A stretch of DNA of 35,387 bases from Calidithermus roseus (GCF_003574095.1 NZ_QWLA01000036.1:1-35387); one strand, 5' to 3'; shown: positions 21,988 through 31,251, counted from the first letter of the stretch. Notes: generated by a model not told the origin, from the letters alone. Program-made: numbers and translations.

Positions 21988-22051
21988 CCACGGGAAGCTT
22001 CGCGTCTTGGACCAATCTTCCCGTCACCGCGCCCACAAACGCTTCCCGTGG
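21988..22051 (+). promoter_or_regulatory. Leader with two mutually exclusive hairpins before the glycan cluster
   Basis: ACGGGAAG (21990-21997) can pair with either of two identical CTTCCCGT copies, at 22017-22024 or 22042-22049. With the distal copy the stem extends to 11 perfect pairs (21988-21998 with 22041-22051). Competing pairings of one strand with two targets are typical of attenuators and riboswitches. The first glycosyltransferase starts 70 nt downstream. No known riboswitch class is recognised. Confidence 0.45.
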
Positions 22052-22121
22052 GGGCCTCCAGATGAGGGAAAGTCTAGCGGAGGGTACTTAGTGTGTATTG
22101 GGTGGCTTCGGGAGACGACGA

Positions 22122-23258
22122 ATGGTATTGATCGACGCAACGCCGTTGCAATCGGAGCACCGGGTGCGCGGGGTGGGCAGCTACCTGCGCGAGGTGCTCA
22201 GGGCCGGTGAGGAGCTGGGGATGAGGCCCGTGTACGTAGCCTCGAGCTGGGGAGCAGAGGAGAGCGCCCTCCCCGACTTTCTGCCCAAAGAGCGCGTCCT
22301 CACCGCACCCCGCCCCCACAAACCGGCCCAGGTGTACTGGATTTACAACGAGTTCTTTCTGCGCTACGCGCTGCTGCGCACGCGGCCCAGGGTCTTCTTC
22401 GCGCCCGACTTCAACGGGCTGGTGCTCAACCCCTTTGGCCGCACCGTGGCCACGCTCTACGACCTCACGCCCTTCAAGCTGGGCGACCTGGGCGACCCTT
22501 TCAGCGCTGGTCGTTGGCGTAGCTATGCCCGCCGCCTCAAGCGGGCCGATCACCTTCTCGCCATCAGCTCCAGCGCCGGACAGGATGCGGTGGAGATTCT
22601 GGGCATCCCTCCCGAACGCGTCACCGTCGTGCCGCTGGCGGTCGACCACCGGCACTTCAAGCTGAGTGTGGGAAAGGGTCGCTACGCTGGGGCTGGGCGC
22701 TACTTGCTGCACGGTGGGGCCTTCAACCCCAACAAGAACCAGGCCGGGCTGTTGCAGGCTTTCGCCCGCGTCGCCCCCCACCACCCCGACCTCGAGCTGC
22801 ATTTCTTTGGTCCTTGGGCACCCGAGCAGCTTTCCTGGCTGGTGAGCGAGCGGCAGAGGCTTGGGCTAGGGGAGCGGGTCAGGCACCTCGGCTACATCGC
22901 CGCCGAGGACCTGCCCAGCCTTTATGGCAACGCAGCCGCCTTCGTGTTCCCCTCGCTCGAGGAGGGGTTCGGCCTGCCGGTGCTCGAGGCCATGGCCTCG
23001 GGGGCTCCGGTGGTAACCTCGGACTGCTCCTCGTTGCCCGAAGCGGCGGGCGAGGCGGGCTTGCTGGTCGATCCACGCGACCCCGAGGCCATTGCCGCCG
23101 CGATCCGCAGGGTACTCGAGGAGCCCGGCCTGGCGGAAAGCCTGCGCGAGAAGGGCTATGTCCAGGCCGCCCGCTTCACCTGGGAGGCCACCGCCCGCAA
23201 GACCTGGGAGGTGCTCGAGGGGCAGGGGCACGGCGAGGGCTGGGTGGCCCAGCCCTGA
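22122..23258 (+). CDS. Glycosyltransferase, GT4-like (GT-B fold)
   Basis: A 378-residue GT-B glycosyltransferase, probably cytoplasmic or peripheral on the membrane. The N-terminal half has the acceptor-domain opening DATPLQSEHRVRGVGSYLRE. The C-terminal half has the nucleotide-sugar site, with Glu281 and Glu289 in the E-x7-E motif (EEGFGLPVLEAMASGAPVV). The start ATG 22122 follows GGGAGA; an upstream in-frame TTG adds only basic residues. Gmd and a second GT4 enzyme follow, so the donor could be a GDP-linked 6-deoxyhexose or GDP-mannose, used for exopolysaccharide or glycoprotein assembly. The exact sugar is not readable from the sequence. Confidence 0.88.
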   Translation: MVLIDATPLQSEHRVRGVGSYLREVLRAGEELGMRPVYVASSWGAEESALPDFLPKERVLTAPRPHKPAQVYWIYNEFFLRYALLRTRPRVFFAPDFNGLVLNPFGRTVATLYDLTPFKLGDLGDPFSAGRWRSYARRLKRADHLLAISSSAGQDAVEILGIPPERVTVVPLAVDHRHFKLSVGKGRYAGAGRYLLHGGAFNPNKNQAGLLQAFARVAPHHPDLELHFFGPWAPEQLSWLVSERQRLGLGERVRHLGYIAAEDLPSLYGNAAAFVFPSLEEGFGLPVLEAMASGAPVVTSDCSSLPEAAGEAGLLVDPRDPEAIAAAIRRVLEEPGLAESLREKGYVQAARFTWEATARKTWEVLEGQGHGEGWVAQP

Positions 23259-23349
23259 CCTAACCACTGGATAACGGCGTGTGGTTGGCTGGGTGGCAGG
23301 CCGGGGCTGAGACCTCAACCCAGCGTATGAAGCCTTGGAGGACGTTTAA

Positions 23350-24381
<1,032 letters not shown>

Positions 24382-24386
24382 GGCCA

Positions 24387-25496
24387 GTGCGGGTCGGCTT
24401 CTTCACCTACGGCATGGACCGCTCCCTGAGCGGGATTGGCCGCTACGCGGTCGAACTCACCCGCGCGCTGAGGAAGCTCGAGCCTGGTCTCGAGATCGTC
24501 TTGCTCAACCCTTATCCCCATTCCGAGCTGCAGTGGTACCGTGAGTTCGAGAACTACCTGGTGCCCAGCCTGGCCAGGGTGCCGTTTGCGGCGAGCCTGG
24601 GCAACCTGGTGCTGCACCAGGCGGCGCGGCGGCTGAGGCTCGACATCCTGCACGATCCCTGCGGCATCGCGCCCTTCCTGATGCCTTTCCCAGGGTACCG
24701 GCGGGTGACCACCATTCACGACGCGGTCCCTCTGGCCACCCCCGACTTGCAACCCCTGGCCACGCGGCTGATCTTCCGCACCCTGGTGCCCTGGACGCGC
24801 TTCAGCGCCGACGCGGTGCTCACCGTGAGCCGCCACGCCGCGGGCGACCTCGAGCGCCTGGCCGGAATTCCCACAGCCAAGCTGCACGTTACCTACAACG
24901 GTGTGAACCCTCCACCCCCCATGGGCGAGGCCGAGGTGAGGGAGGTGCTCGAGCGGCTGGGGATCGAGCCTCCCTACTTCCTCTACGTGGGCAACCTGGT
25001 GGCCCGCAAGAACCTGCCGCGCCTGGTGCAGGCCTTCCGGATGCTGCGCCAGGACATCCCCGAGGCCACCCTGGTGATCGTGGGGGCTAAGCAGTGGAAG
25101 TCGCACGAGGTCTTCCAGCAGGACCTCACCCACGTGCTCGTCCCCGGCTACGTCCGTGACGACGACCTGCACGCCCTGTACTACGGAGCGCGGGCCCTGG
25201 CCTTCCCCTCGCTCTACGAGGGCTTCGGCATTCCCGCCGTCGAGGCCATGGCCCACGGCACCCCGGTGCTCACTTCCAACGCCAGCTCGCTGCCCGAGGT
25301 GGTGGGCGACGCGGCGCTGCTGGTGGACCCGGCTTCGGTAGAGGCCATCTGCGAAGGGCTGCGAAGGATCTGGGAGGACGCGGAGCTGAGGGAGAGGTTG
25401 AGGCAAAAGGGCCTCGAGCGGGCCCGGATGTTCACCTGGGAAAAGACGGCGCGGGCTACGCTCGAGGTGTATCGCAGCCTGGTCGATGGTCGATAG
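24387..25496 (+). CDS. Glycosyltransferase, GT4 family (mannosyl/rhamnosyl type)
   Basis: A 369-residue GT-B enzyme. SGIGRYAVELTRAL near the N-terminus and the E-x7-E motif (Glu278 and Glu286 in YEGFGIPAVEAMAHG) mark the GT4 family. The phosphate-binding segment is YVGNLVARKNLPRLV. The start is GTG 24387, 5 bp after the gmd stop, so the two are coupled and this enzyme probably uses a sugar made from the Gmd product. The last codons (LVDGR) coincide with the repeat word GGTCGATGGTCGATAG, which recurs in part at 31127. The intergenic repeat may therefore have replaced the original C-terminus. The stop is 1 bp from that of the convergent HAD gene. Confidence 0.9.
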   Translation: MRVGFFTYGMDRSLSGIGRYAVELTRALRKLEPGLEIVLLNPYPHSELQWYREFENYLVPSLARVPFAASLGNLVLHQAARRLRLDILHDPCGIAPFLMPFPGYRRVTTIHDAVPLATPDLQPLATRLIFRTLVPWTRFSADAVLTVSRHAAGDLERLAGIPTAKLHVTYNGVNPPPPMGEAEVREVLERLGIEPPYFLYVGNLVARKNLPRLVQAFRMLRQDIPEATLVIVGAKQWKSHEVFQQDLTHVLVPGYVRDDDLHALYYGARALAFPSLYEGFGIPAVEAMAHGTPVLTSNASSLPEVVGDAALLVDPASVEAICEGLRRIWEDAELRERLRQKGLERARMFTWEKTARATLEVYRSLVDGR

Positions 25497-25497
25497 C

Positions 25498-26106
25498 CTA
25501 AGCCGAATTCGGACGATGCAGACCCTGGAGCCCGGCGGTGATGGCACCCTGGACGTCGGCTTCGAGGTGGTCCCCGATCATCAGGGTTTCCTGCGGGGCT
25601 ACTCCCAGTCGCTCGCAGGCCAGGTGAAAGATGCGGGGGTTGGGCTTGCGCACGGCTACGTCGGCGTCGCCCGAGACCACGATGGCCTGAACGTGGGGCT
25701 CGAGGCCCACGTTGCGGATGGCCGCCCACTGCATGTCGGCGGGGCCGTTGGTGATGATGGCCTTGGGCAGGTGGGCGAAATAGGCCAGCAGTGCCAGCGC
25801 TCCCGGCAAAAGCTCTACCTGGGCGGCGTAGCGGGCAGTGGTCTCGGCGGCGATGGCCTCGAGGTGGGGAGGGATGGGATAGCCCTGCTGCTCGAGGCTG
25901 CGCCGCAAGGCCAGGGCGAGGGTGACGTGCCCTTCAGCCCGGATGTTGCGTTCGTAGGCGGCCATGAAGGCCTCATCGGCAGGGTCTATACCCAACTGGG
26001 CGCTGCAGAAAGCGGTGAGCTGGCTGAAATCGCCGCGAAACTGGGCCAGGGTGCCGTCGAAGTCGAAGCAGATGGCTCGGATGTGGTTGGACACGGGATC
26101 GATCAT
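25498..26106 (-). CDS. HAD-superfamily hydrolase, subfamily IA
   Basis: A 202-residue phosphatase-like protein. Motif I is FDFDGTL with nucleophile Asp15 and acid/base Asp17. Motif II is ITNGP, motif III the lysine in RKPNP, and motif IV MIGDHLEADVQGA. All catalytic residues are present. A helical cap lies between motif I and residue 100, as in phosphoglycolate-phosphatase-like members. The substrate is probably a small phosphorylated metabolite but cannot be named. I chose ATG 26106; extending to TTG 26133 would take the coding region into repeat copy C. No Shine-Dalgarno sequence is visible. Confidence 0.88.
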   Translation of the reverse strand: MIDPVSNHIRAICFDFDGTLAQFRGDFSQLTAFCSAQLGIDPADEAFMAAYERNIRAEGHVTLALALRRSLEQQGYPIPPHLEAIAAETTARYAAQVELLPGALALLAYFAHLPKAIITNGPADMQWAAIRNVGLEPHVQAIVVSGDADVAVRKPNPRIFHLACERLGVAPQETLMIGDHLEADVQGAITAGLQGLHRPNSA

Positions 26107-26107
26107 A

Positions 26108-26145
26108 CGGCAGGGGCCGTACGTCGTACGCAAGGCGCCTAATAC
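26108..26145. repeat. Degenerate intergenic repeat, copy C
   Basis: It contains CGTACGTCGTACGCAAGGCGCC. The core TACGTCGTACGCAAG is identical to copy B at 31158-31172. Downstream, CTTGGCCCTCG and TGGGCCAT echo the text after copy B. It lies between the divergent HAD and LptB-like genes and may overlap the HAD promoter. Confidence 0.6.
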
Positions 26146-26217
26146 CTCAGACCCTCGATCCTTGGCCCTCGAACTCCATCTGGGCCATACCTCTCACTGT
26201 GCGCTAAGGCGGGGTGA

Positions 26218-26223
26218 TAGGCT
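26218..26223 (+). promoter_or_regulatory. -10 box of a probable leaderless lptB transcript
   Basis: TGA-TAGGCT has an extended -10 character and ends 7 nt before the ATG at 26231. No clear -35 box or Shine-Dalgarno sequence is present. Confidence 0.45.
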
Positions 26224-26230
26224 TTAGTCA

Positions 26231-26995
26231 ATGGAAACGGCGCTTATCAACACTCCCAAGCCCACCCAGTCCGGACAACTGGTAGCCCAGGGCCTGGTCA
26301 AGCGCTATGGGCGCCGGGAGGTGGTGCGGGGGGTGGACTTGCAGCTGGCTCGTGGGGAGATCGTAGCCCTGTTCGGCCCCAACGGGGCGGGCAAGACCAC
26401 CACGTTTTACATGGTGGTGGGGTTCATCCGACCCAACAGCGGCACCATTCGTCTGGGCGACCAGGACATCACCCGGCTACCCATGTACAAGCGGGCTCGC
26501 ATGGGGGTGGGGTACTTGCCTCAGGAACCCTCGGCCTTCCGCCGCATGACGGTGCTGGAGAACCTGCTGGCGGTGCTGGAGTTCCAGCCCATCTCCAAAA
26601 CCGAGCGCCTGGACCGGGCCATGGCCCTGCTCGACGAGCTGGGCATCACCGCTCTGAAGGACCTCTACGCCTACAAGCTCTCGGGGGGGCAGCGGCGGCG
26701 GCTCGAGATCGCCCGCGCGCTGTGCACCAACCCCGACTTCATCCTGCTCGACGAGCCCTTCACCGGTGTCGATCCCAAGAACGTCCACGACATCCAGAAG
26801 CTGATCTCCGAGCTGCGCGAGCGGCGGGGGGTGGGCATCTTCATCACCGACCACTCCGTGCGTGAGACCCTGGCCATCACCGACCGGGTCTACTTGATGT
26901 ACGACGGTCAGATGACCTTCCACGGCTCCCCCGAGGACTTCGCCCGCGACTCGGGCGTGCGCCTGCACTACCTGGGTGACGAGTACGAGCTATGA
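26231..26995 (+). CDS. lptB: ABC transporter ATPase, LptB-like
   Basis: A 254-residue ABC ATPase with Walker [10 protein letters not shown] (49-57), signature LSGGQ (150-154), Walker B ILLDEPF (171-177) and the switch histidine in [19 protein letters not shown] and [19 protein letters not shown] match LptB, the cytoplasmic motor that drives lipopolysaccharide from inner to outer membrane with LptF/LptG. Thermaceae are diderm but lack classical LPS, so the cargo is probably another envelope glycolipid (inference). The permeases are not in the window. The DUF3084 gene follows after 137 bp. Confidence 0.88.
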   Translation: METALINTPKPTQSGQLVAQGLVKRYGRREVVRGVDLQLARGEIVALFGPNGAGKTTTFYMVVGFIRPNSGTIRLGDQDITRLPMYKRARMGVGYLPQEPSAFRRMTVLENLLAVLEFQPISKTERLDRAMALLDELGITALKDLYAYKLSGGQRRRLEIARALCTNPDFILLDEPFTGVDPKNVHDIQKLISELRERRGVGIFITDHSVRETLAITDRVYLMYDGQMTFHGSPEDFARDSGVRLHYLGDEYEL

Positions 26996-27052
26996 AGCCC
27001 TGCCCCGGACGCCTCGAGGCCACCGGCCAGAAGCCAGGGCGTCTGGTTCTGC

Positions 27053-27058
27053 TACAAT
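27053..27058 (+). promoter_or_regulatory. Extended -10 promoter of the DUF3084 gene
   Basis: TGC-TACAAT is a good extended -10 box. It is preceded by GTCTGGTTC, and the 11 bases GTCTGGTTCTG also occur upstream of the BTAD regulator at 11639-11649, again followed by a TA-containing box. No -35 consensus is present, as is usual for extended -10 promoters. Confidence 0.55.
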
Positions 27059-27132
27059 TAGCTTCTCCAAGCTGCTCTCTTCCCCCCCCCACAGGAGAAA
27101 GCAAATTCAGATCTGGCATTAGGCGGTAGGAC

Positions 27133-28659
27133 ATGACTTTGGCATCGATGCTCATTTTGCTGGTGCTGGTGTCGGGGGTAGTAGCTTACCTCGGCGACGT
27201 GGTCGCTAAGCGGGTGGGCAAGCGACACTGGCGGCTACTGGGGATGCGACCCCGCACTACCGGGACCGTGATCGCGGTGGGTACGGGGGTGCTCATTTCG
27301 CTGAGCGCCTTCGCCGCCTTCTTCCTGCTGGTCCGCGATGCCCGCGAGATCATCTGGCAGGCCGAGACCGTGCGGCAGGAGCGCAACCTGCTACGCCAGG
27401 AGGTGCAGCGCTACGCCCAGGACCTCCAGCGCCTCGACGAAGAGCGACGGCGGGCCACCGAGCAGGCCAGCCGGATTCAGGGCGAAGCCAACGACCTGCG
27501 GCGCGATGTCAACCAGTTGCGCGAGACGCTGGACAACCAGCAGAAGCTGCTGGTGGCCTCACGCGAGAAACTCGAGGCTTACCAGCGGGAGCTGAGGGAA
27601 ACCCAAAGCCGCCTGCGGAAGGTGCAGGGGGAGTTTGAACTCGCCCGGAAGGAAAAAACCGAATTGCTGGCCACCAGGGATCAGCTTCTGCAGGCCATTC
27701 GCGAACAGCAGCGCAGGCTCGTCGAGCAGCAGGGCCAGCTCGCCCGCCTGGGGAGCGAGCGCGCTACCCTTCAGGAAGCCGAGCACCGCCTGCGGGAGCA
27801 GGTGGATCAGACCCAGAAGCGGCTGAGCGGCCTGCAACAAGCCGCTAACGTAGCCCAGGCCCGCCTGAGTACCCTCGAGCAGAGCACCCGCCAGCTCTCC
27901 GAGGAAAAGAAGCGCCTGGAGGGAGATATCGCCCTGCTCAACGCTCAGCGCCAGGAAGCCCAGGGAGCGCTCAAGGAGCTGATGGAGGAGCGGGATCGCC
28001 TCCAGGAGGCTCTGGCGGCGGCCCAGAAAGAGCTGATGGCGGCCAGGGCCCGCTTCACCCAGGTCGAGCAGGAAAACGTCAAGCTGCGCAACAGCAGCCG
28101 CGTCCTGCAGGGGGGCCTGGAAAAGCTGCTAGAGCAGGTGCTGCTGGCCGAGCAGACTTTGGTTCCAGGCAAGGAGCAGCAGGCCCTCGACGAAATCCGC
28201 CGGCGGGTGGACCTGCGGGCGAGGCTGCTGGGGCTGCGGGGCGCTGAAGTGGTGCAGCAGCTCAACCTGGGGCCCAACCCGCGCCTAGGGCTGCTCCTGG
28301 CCCGCCCCGTTGGGGTCAACCCCGACAGCAGCAAGCTGCAGATCCGGCTAGAATACCGCGCCCGCGAGCAGCTCTTCGCCAAGGGTGATGTGCTGGCGAC
28401 GGGGGTGCTGGTGTTGCCCAGCAAGCCTGAAGACGTGCAGCGACGGCTCGAGCGCATCCGCCAGGAGGCCGAGGAACGCCTGGCCCTGGCGGGCTGGATC
28501 CCGGAAAAGCTGGCGCTGGGCGCTTTCGACCTGGGTGAACTCGCCGCCTTCAGCGCCTCGCTGGCCAGCAAGCGTGGGGGGGCTAAGGTGGCGGTGGTGG
28601 CCCTCGAGCCCCTTTACCCCACCGACCCGCCCAAGCTGGGCTTCAAGCTCATCAACTGA
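27133..28659 (+). CDS. DUF3084-like membrane protein with long coiled coil
   Basis: A 508-residue protein with two N-terminal membrane helices (about 4-20 and 43-66) and a highly charged coiled coil from about 75 to 345, rich in Glu, Gln, Arg and Leu heptads. A globular C-terminal domain (350-508) follows. KRVGKRHWRLLGMRPRTTG between the helices is typical of DUF3084 proteins of Deinococcota and cyanobacteria, as I recall; their function is unknown. The topology suggests an inner-membrane anchor with a rod and head that could span the envelope or scaffold a complex. It may work with the LptB-like ATPase upstream, but it has its own promoter. It overlaps the convergent gene by 8 bp. Confidence 0.85.
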   Translation: MTLASMLILLVLVSGVVAYLGDVVAKRVGKRHWRLLGMRPRTTGTVIAVGTGVLISLSAFAAFFLLVRDAREIIWQAETVRQERNLLRQEVQRYAQDLQRLDEERRRATEQASRIQGEANDLRRDVNQLRETLDNQQKLLVASREKLEAYQRELRETQSRLRKVQGEFELARKEKTELLATRDQLLQAIREQQRRLVEQQGQLARLGSERATLQEAEHRLREQVDQTQKRLSGLQQAANVAQARLSTLEQSTRQLSEEKKRLEGDIALLNAQRQEAQGALKELMEERDRLQEALAAAQKELMAARARFTQVEQENVKLRNSSRVLQGGLEKLLEQVLLAEQTLVPGKEQQALDEIRRRVDLRARLLGLRGAEVVQQLNLGPNPRLGLLLARPVGVNPDSSKLQIRLEYRAREQLFAKGDVLATGVLVLPSKPEDVQRRLERIRQEAEERLALAGWIPEKLALGAFDLGELAAFSASLASKRGGAKVAVVALEPLYPTDPPKLGFKLIN

Positions 28660-29533
28660 GCGACCGCACCACCAGACGTGCCGCGGCCAGGTCCCACAGC
28701 GCGTGTCCTACGCTTTTGAACAGCACCGGCCCTTGAGGACGGGCCAGCTCCAGGGCGTCCTCGAGCGGCGTGACCTCGTCCCAGTCCACCCCAGCCTGGA
28801 TCAGGTCGCCGGCCTCGGCCCGCGCGCCCTCGAGCGTATCTACGAATATCCGGCAGCGCCGCACCAGGGCGGGGGAGAGCTCGGCCATGTCCGGGCGGTA
28901 AGCGCCTACCGCCGCGATGAAGGCATCCTCCCGCACCCCCTCGCTCAGCACCGGGGTGGGGCTGGTGGTGGCGCTGACGATCAGAAGAGCCTCGGAGGCG
29001 GCCTGGGCCACGTCAGGAGCGATGGAGGCTTCCATGCCCAGGCTCAGGGCGTGCTCGAGCAGGCGACGGGCCGAAGCCTCTGAGCGCGAGGCAATCGCCA
29101 CCTTGCGGGTGCCCAACCCGGCCCGGAAGGCCTCGAGGTGGCTGCGGCCCTGCACCCCTGCCCCGATCACCAGCAGCGCATCGTCGGGCGCAGGGGGCCT
29201 GGGGGCCAGTTTTTGTGCGGCCAGCAGGGACAGCGCGGCGGTGCGCCGGGCGGTCACCAATGAGCCGTCGAGCTGGGCCAGGCGCTCTCCGGTGCGGGCG
29301 TTCATCACCACCAGCTCGGCCCGCACGCTGGGCCGCTGCTGAGGGTGCACCGTCACCAGCTTGGTGATGACGATCTCCTGATCGCTGGCGGGCATCAGCA
29401 ACAGGGTGCCGCCTTCGGGCAGGGGCATGACCAGCCGCTCGGGAGCCTGGGTCTTCCCGGCTTTGCGCTCGCGCAGGACGGCTTCGAGGGCCAGGGCCAG
29501 TTCGGGGTAGGGGAGGGCGGCTTCGAGGTCCAT
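28652..29533 (-). CDS. Ornithine cyclodeaminase / mu-crystallin family dehydrogenase
   Basis: A 293-residue NAD(P)-dependent enzyme. Lys58 in ITKLVTVHP, Asp89 in LDGSLVTARRTAA and the Rossmann loop GAGVQGRSH (124-132) are the family hallmarks. Members include ornithine cyclodeaminase, alanine dehydrogenase and delta-1-pyrroline-2-carboxylate reductase. The sequence is shorter than ornithine cyclodeaminase itself (about 350), so a ketimine or pyrroline carboxylate reductase role is more likely (inference). Its 3' end overlaps the DUF3084 gene by 8 bp tail to tail. No amino-acid pathway gene lies next to it. Confidence 0.85.
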   Translation of the reverse strand: MDLEAALPYPELALALEAVLRERKAGKTQAPERLVMPLPEGGTLLLMPASDQEIVITKLVTVHPQQRPSVRAELVVMNARTGERLAQLDGSLVTARRTAALSLLAAQKLAPRPPAPDDALLVIGAGVQGRSHLEAFRAGLGTRKVAIASRSEASARRLLEHALSLGMEASIAPDVAQAASEALLIVSATTSPTPVLSEGVREDAFIAAVGAYRPDMAELSPALVRRCRIFVDTLEGARAEAGDLIQAGVDWDEVTPLEDALELARPQGPVLFKSVGHALWDLAAARLVVRSLS

Positions 29534-29556
29534 TTGGATTGGATTTTATCGTGAGA

Positions 29557-29600
29557 GGCGCGTTTGGCGTTCAGCGTCTTGCGTTGGGCGTACGACCCCC
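29557..29600. repeat. Degenerate intergenic repeat, copy D (reverse orientation)
   Basis: On the minus strand this reads GGGTCGTACG, then CCAACGCAAGACGC, then TGAACGCCAAACGCGCC. These are the same words in the same order as in copies A and B. It fills the gap between the end of the CobW-family gene and the start of the cyclodeaminase-family gene. Confidence 0.55.
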
Positions 29601-30532
29601 TAACTCAGCCGCGCGAAGGCTTCGCGGTATTCCGCCTCGTCGAGGCCGCGCCCGATGACCACCAGGCTCGACTTGCCGCTGCGGGGCCTGCCGGTGAGCT
29701 CGAGGCCGAAGATCTCCCGCACCGCCTGGAACAGTACCTCCTCCTCGAAGCCCTGCACGCTCAGAAAGCCCTTGGCCCGGTAGAGGCGGTCGGGGCGGGA
29801 GATGACGTAGTTCTCGATGAACTCGTTGACCCGTTCGCGCTTGAGGGGTTTGGCATTGGTCAGGGTGAAGCTGACGACGTCGGGGGTGTGGAGGTGCTGG
29901 TAGCCCTTGGGCTTCCACTCGGGGTCGAAGGCCTTGAGCGAGAGCAGGCCATCGGGCTCCACGCGGGCGTGGGCGGCTTCGCGCACCTCGGCCAGCGGGT
30001 TGATCTGGGCGATGACCCTGCGGGCTTCGGCGAGTTGCTCGGGCGTGGCGAGGTCGATCTTGTTGAGGATCACGGTGTTGGCGTAGGCGAGTTGGATGGC
30101 GCCCTCGGGGCCGTCGCGCAGGGTGCGCTCGAGGTTGCGCGCGTCGGCCACGCCCACGATGCCGTCGAGTTCGAACTTGGCGCGGGCGAAGGGGTCGAGC
30201 ACGGTCTGGGCCACCGGCACCGGGTCGGCCAGGCCGGAGAGCTCGATGAGGATGTGTTCGGGCGGGTTGGGCTTGGCCGCGATCTTGAACAGCGAGCTCA
30301 TCAGGTCGTCGCGCCCCACGCAGCACAAGCAGCCGTTGGAAAGCTCGGCGATCCCGTCGGAATCGACGCTCTCGATAAGCGCCCCGTCCACCCCGGTCTC
30401 GCCGAACTCGTTGACGATCACGCCGAAGCGCCGCACCCCGGAATTGATGAGATGGTTGACCAGCGTGGTCTTGCCGGCGCCGAGAAAGCCGCCGATGACG
30501 GTGACGGGAACACGGGTTTTGAACTTGACCAT
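29600..30532 (-). CDS. CobW/COG0523-family GTPase, putative metal chaperone
   Basis: A 310-residue G3E-family GTPase. Walker A GFLGAGKTT spans 15-23, the metal-binding CxCC motif is GCLCC with Cys68, Cys70 and Cys71, and the base-recognition motif is NKID (157-160). The C-terminal CobW domain follows from about 215. Proteins of this family use GTP hydrolysis to insert or traffic zinc, cobalt or nickel in the cytoplasm. The divergent neighbour is a His-tailed SlyD, and a Fur/Zur-like dyad lies between them. That favours a ZNG1/YeiR-like zinc or nickel role over cobalamin synthesis (inference). The start ATG 30532 is preceded by GGGAGAGGC. Confidence 0.9.
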   Translation of the reverse strand: MVKFKTRVPVTVIGGFLGAGKTTLVNHLINSGVRRFGVIVNEFGETGVDGALIESVDSDGIAELSNGCLCCVGRDDLMSSLFKIAAKPNPPEHILIELSGLADPVPVAQTVLDPFARAKFELDGIVGVADARNLERTLRDGPEGAIQLAYANTVILNKIDLATPEQLAEARRVIAQINPLAEVREAAHARVEPDGLLSLKAFDPEWKPKGYQHLHTPDVVSFTLTNAKPLKRERVNEFIENYVISRPDRLYRAKGFLSVQGFEEEVLFQAVREIFGLELTGRPRSGKSSLVVIGRGLDEAEYREAFARLS

Positions 30533-30546
30533 ATCTGCCTCTCCCA

Positions 30547-30580
30547 GAGCTTAGCGTTCGCCCGGAGGACGACCCCCCGT
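30547..30580. repeat. Degenerate intergenic repeat, copy E (reverse orientation)
   Basis: On the minus strand it reads GGGGTCGTCC, then GGGCGAACGCTAAGCTC. The second part matches copies A and F. It falls within the probable leader of the CobW-family gene. Confidence 0.45.
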
Positions 30581-30613
30581 AGATTACTTCAGGGGCCTGC
30601 CGCCCGCCTGGGG

Positions 30614-30634
30614 TTGATGATAATCTATTCTCAA
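30614..30634. promoter_or_regulatory. 21-bp dyad, candidate Fur/Zur-family operator
   Basis: The sequence fits TTGA-N2-ATA-N3-TAT-N2-TCAA, a palindrome with 14 of 21 positions symmetric. It is AT-rich within GC-rich DNA and contains GATAATCTATTC, which can serve as -10 sequence. It lies between the divergent metallochaperone and SlyD genes and could control both in response to zinc or another metal. Confidence 0.55.
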
Positions 30635-30647
30635 CAGCGAGGTGCCC

Positions 30648-31124
30648 ATGAAGGTAGCCGATAAAACCGTGGTCCAGTTCGAATACGTGCTCCGTGTGGA
30701 CGGGGAGATCGCCGACCGCACCCACGAGGGGGAGACCCAAACCATCCTCATCGGTCACACCCACGGCCTCCCGGCGGGCCTCGAGGCCGCATTGATGGGC
30801 CGTGAGGTGGGCAGCTTCGTCGTGAGCGTGCCCCCCGCCCAGGGCTACGGCGAGTACGACGCCTCGAAGCGCCTCGAGGTGCACCGGGCCGAACTCCCCG
30901 CCGACCTCGAGCCCGGCGCCCTGCTCTACGCCGAGGACGAGGCCGGAAACCCCGTCTCCTACCGTGTCACCGCCGTCAACGGCGACCTCGTGACCCTCGA
31001 CGCCAACCCCAAATGGGCCGGAAAGACCCTGGAGTACAGCATCACCATCCACAAGGTGCGCGAGGCCGAGCCGGGCGAACTCGAGCACGGGCACGTGCAT
31101 GGGGAGGGCGGGGTGCATCATTAG
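30648..31124 (+). CDS. slyD: FKBP-type peptidyl-prolyl isomerase, SlyD family
   Basis: A 158-residue cytoplasmic prolyl isomerase and chaperone. VQFEYVLRVDGEIADRT opens the FKBP domain, and LPAGLEAALMGREVG with PPAQGYGEYD follow as in SlyD. The insert-in-flap chaperone domain occupies about 70-125. The tail is rich in His (HGHVHGEGGVHH), a nickel- or zinc-binding end seen in SlyD and used for metal delivery in E. coli. ATG 30648 is preferred because GAGGTG lies 4 nt upstream; an in-frame GTG at 30642 overlaps that site. The divergent gene is a CobW-type metallochaperone, which supports a link to metal homeostasis. Confidence 0.93.
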   Translation: MKVADKTVVQFEYVLRVDGEIADRTHEGETQTILIGHTHGLPAGLEAALMGREVGSFVVSVPPAQGYGEYDASKRLEVHRAELPADLEPGALLYAEDEAGNPVSYRVTAVNGDLVTLDANPKWAGKTLEYSITIHKVREAEPGELEHGHVHGEGGVHH

Positions 31125-31126
31125 CG

Positions 31127-31186
31127 GATGGTCGATAGTCGAGCACGGGTCGTACGTCCTACGTCGTACGCAAGACGCGAAACGCT
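31127..31186. repeat. Degenerate intergenic repeat, copy B
   Basis: It reads GATGGTCGATAG, then GGGTCGTACGTCCTACGTCGTACG, then CAAGACGCGAAACGC. It shares TACGTCGTACGC with copies A and C, and GATGGTCGATAG with the end of the glycosyltransferase at 25496. Related words (GGTTATCGGCCATCG) continue to about 31250, just before the moaB promoter. Confidence 0.6.
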
Positions 31187-31251
31187 TTGGCCCTCGGCCC
31201 TGGACGAACCATGGGCCGCATGCCACGGACCCTTGGTTATCGGCCATCGAC

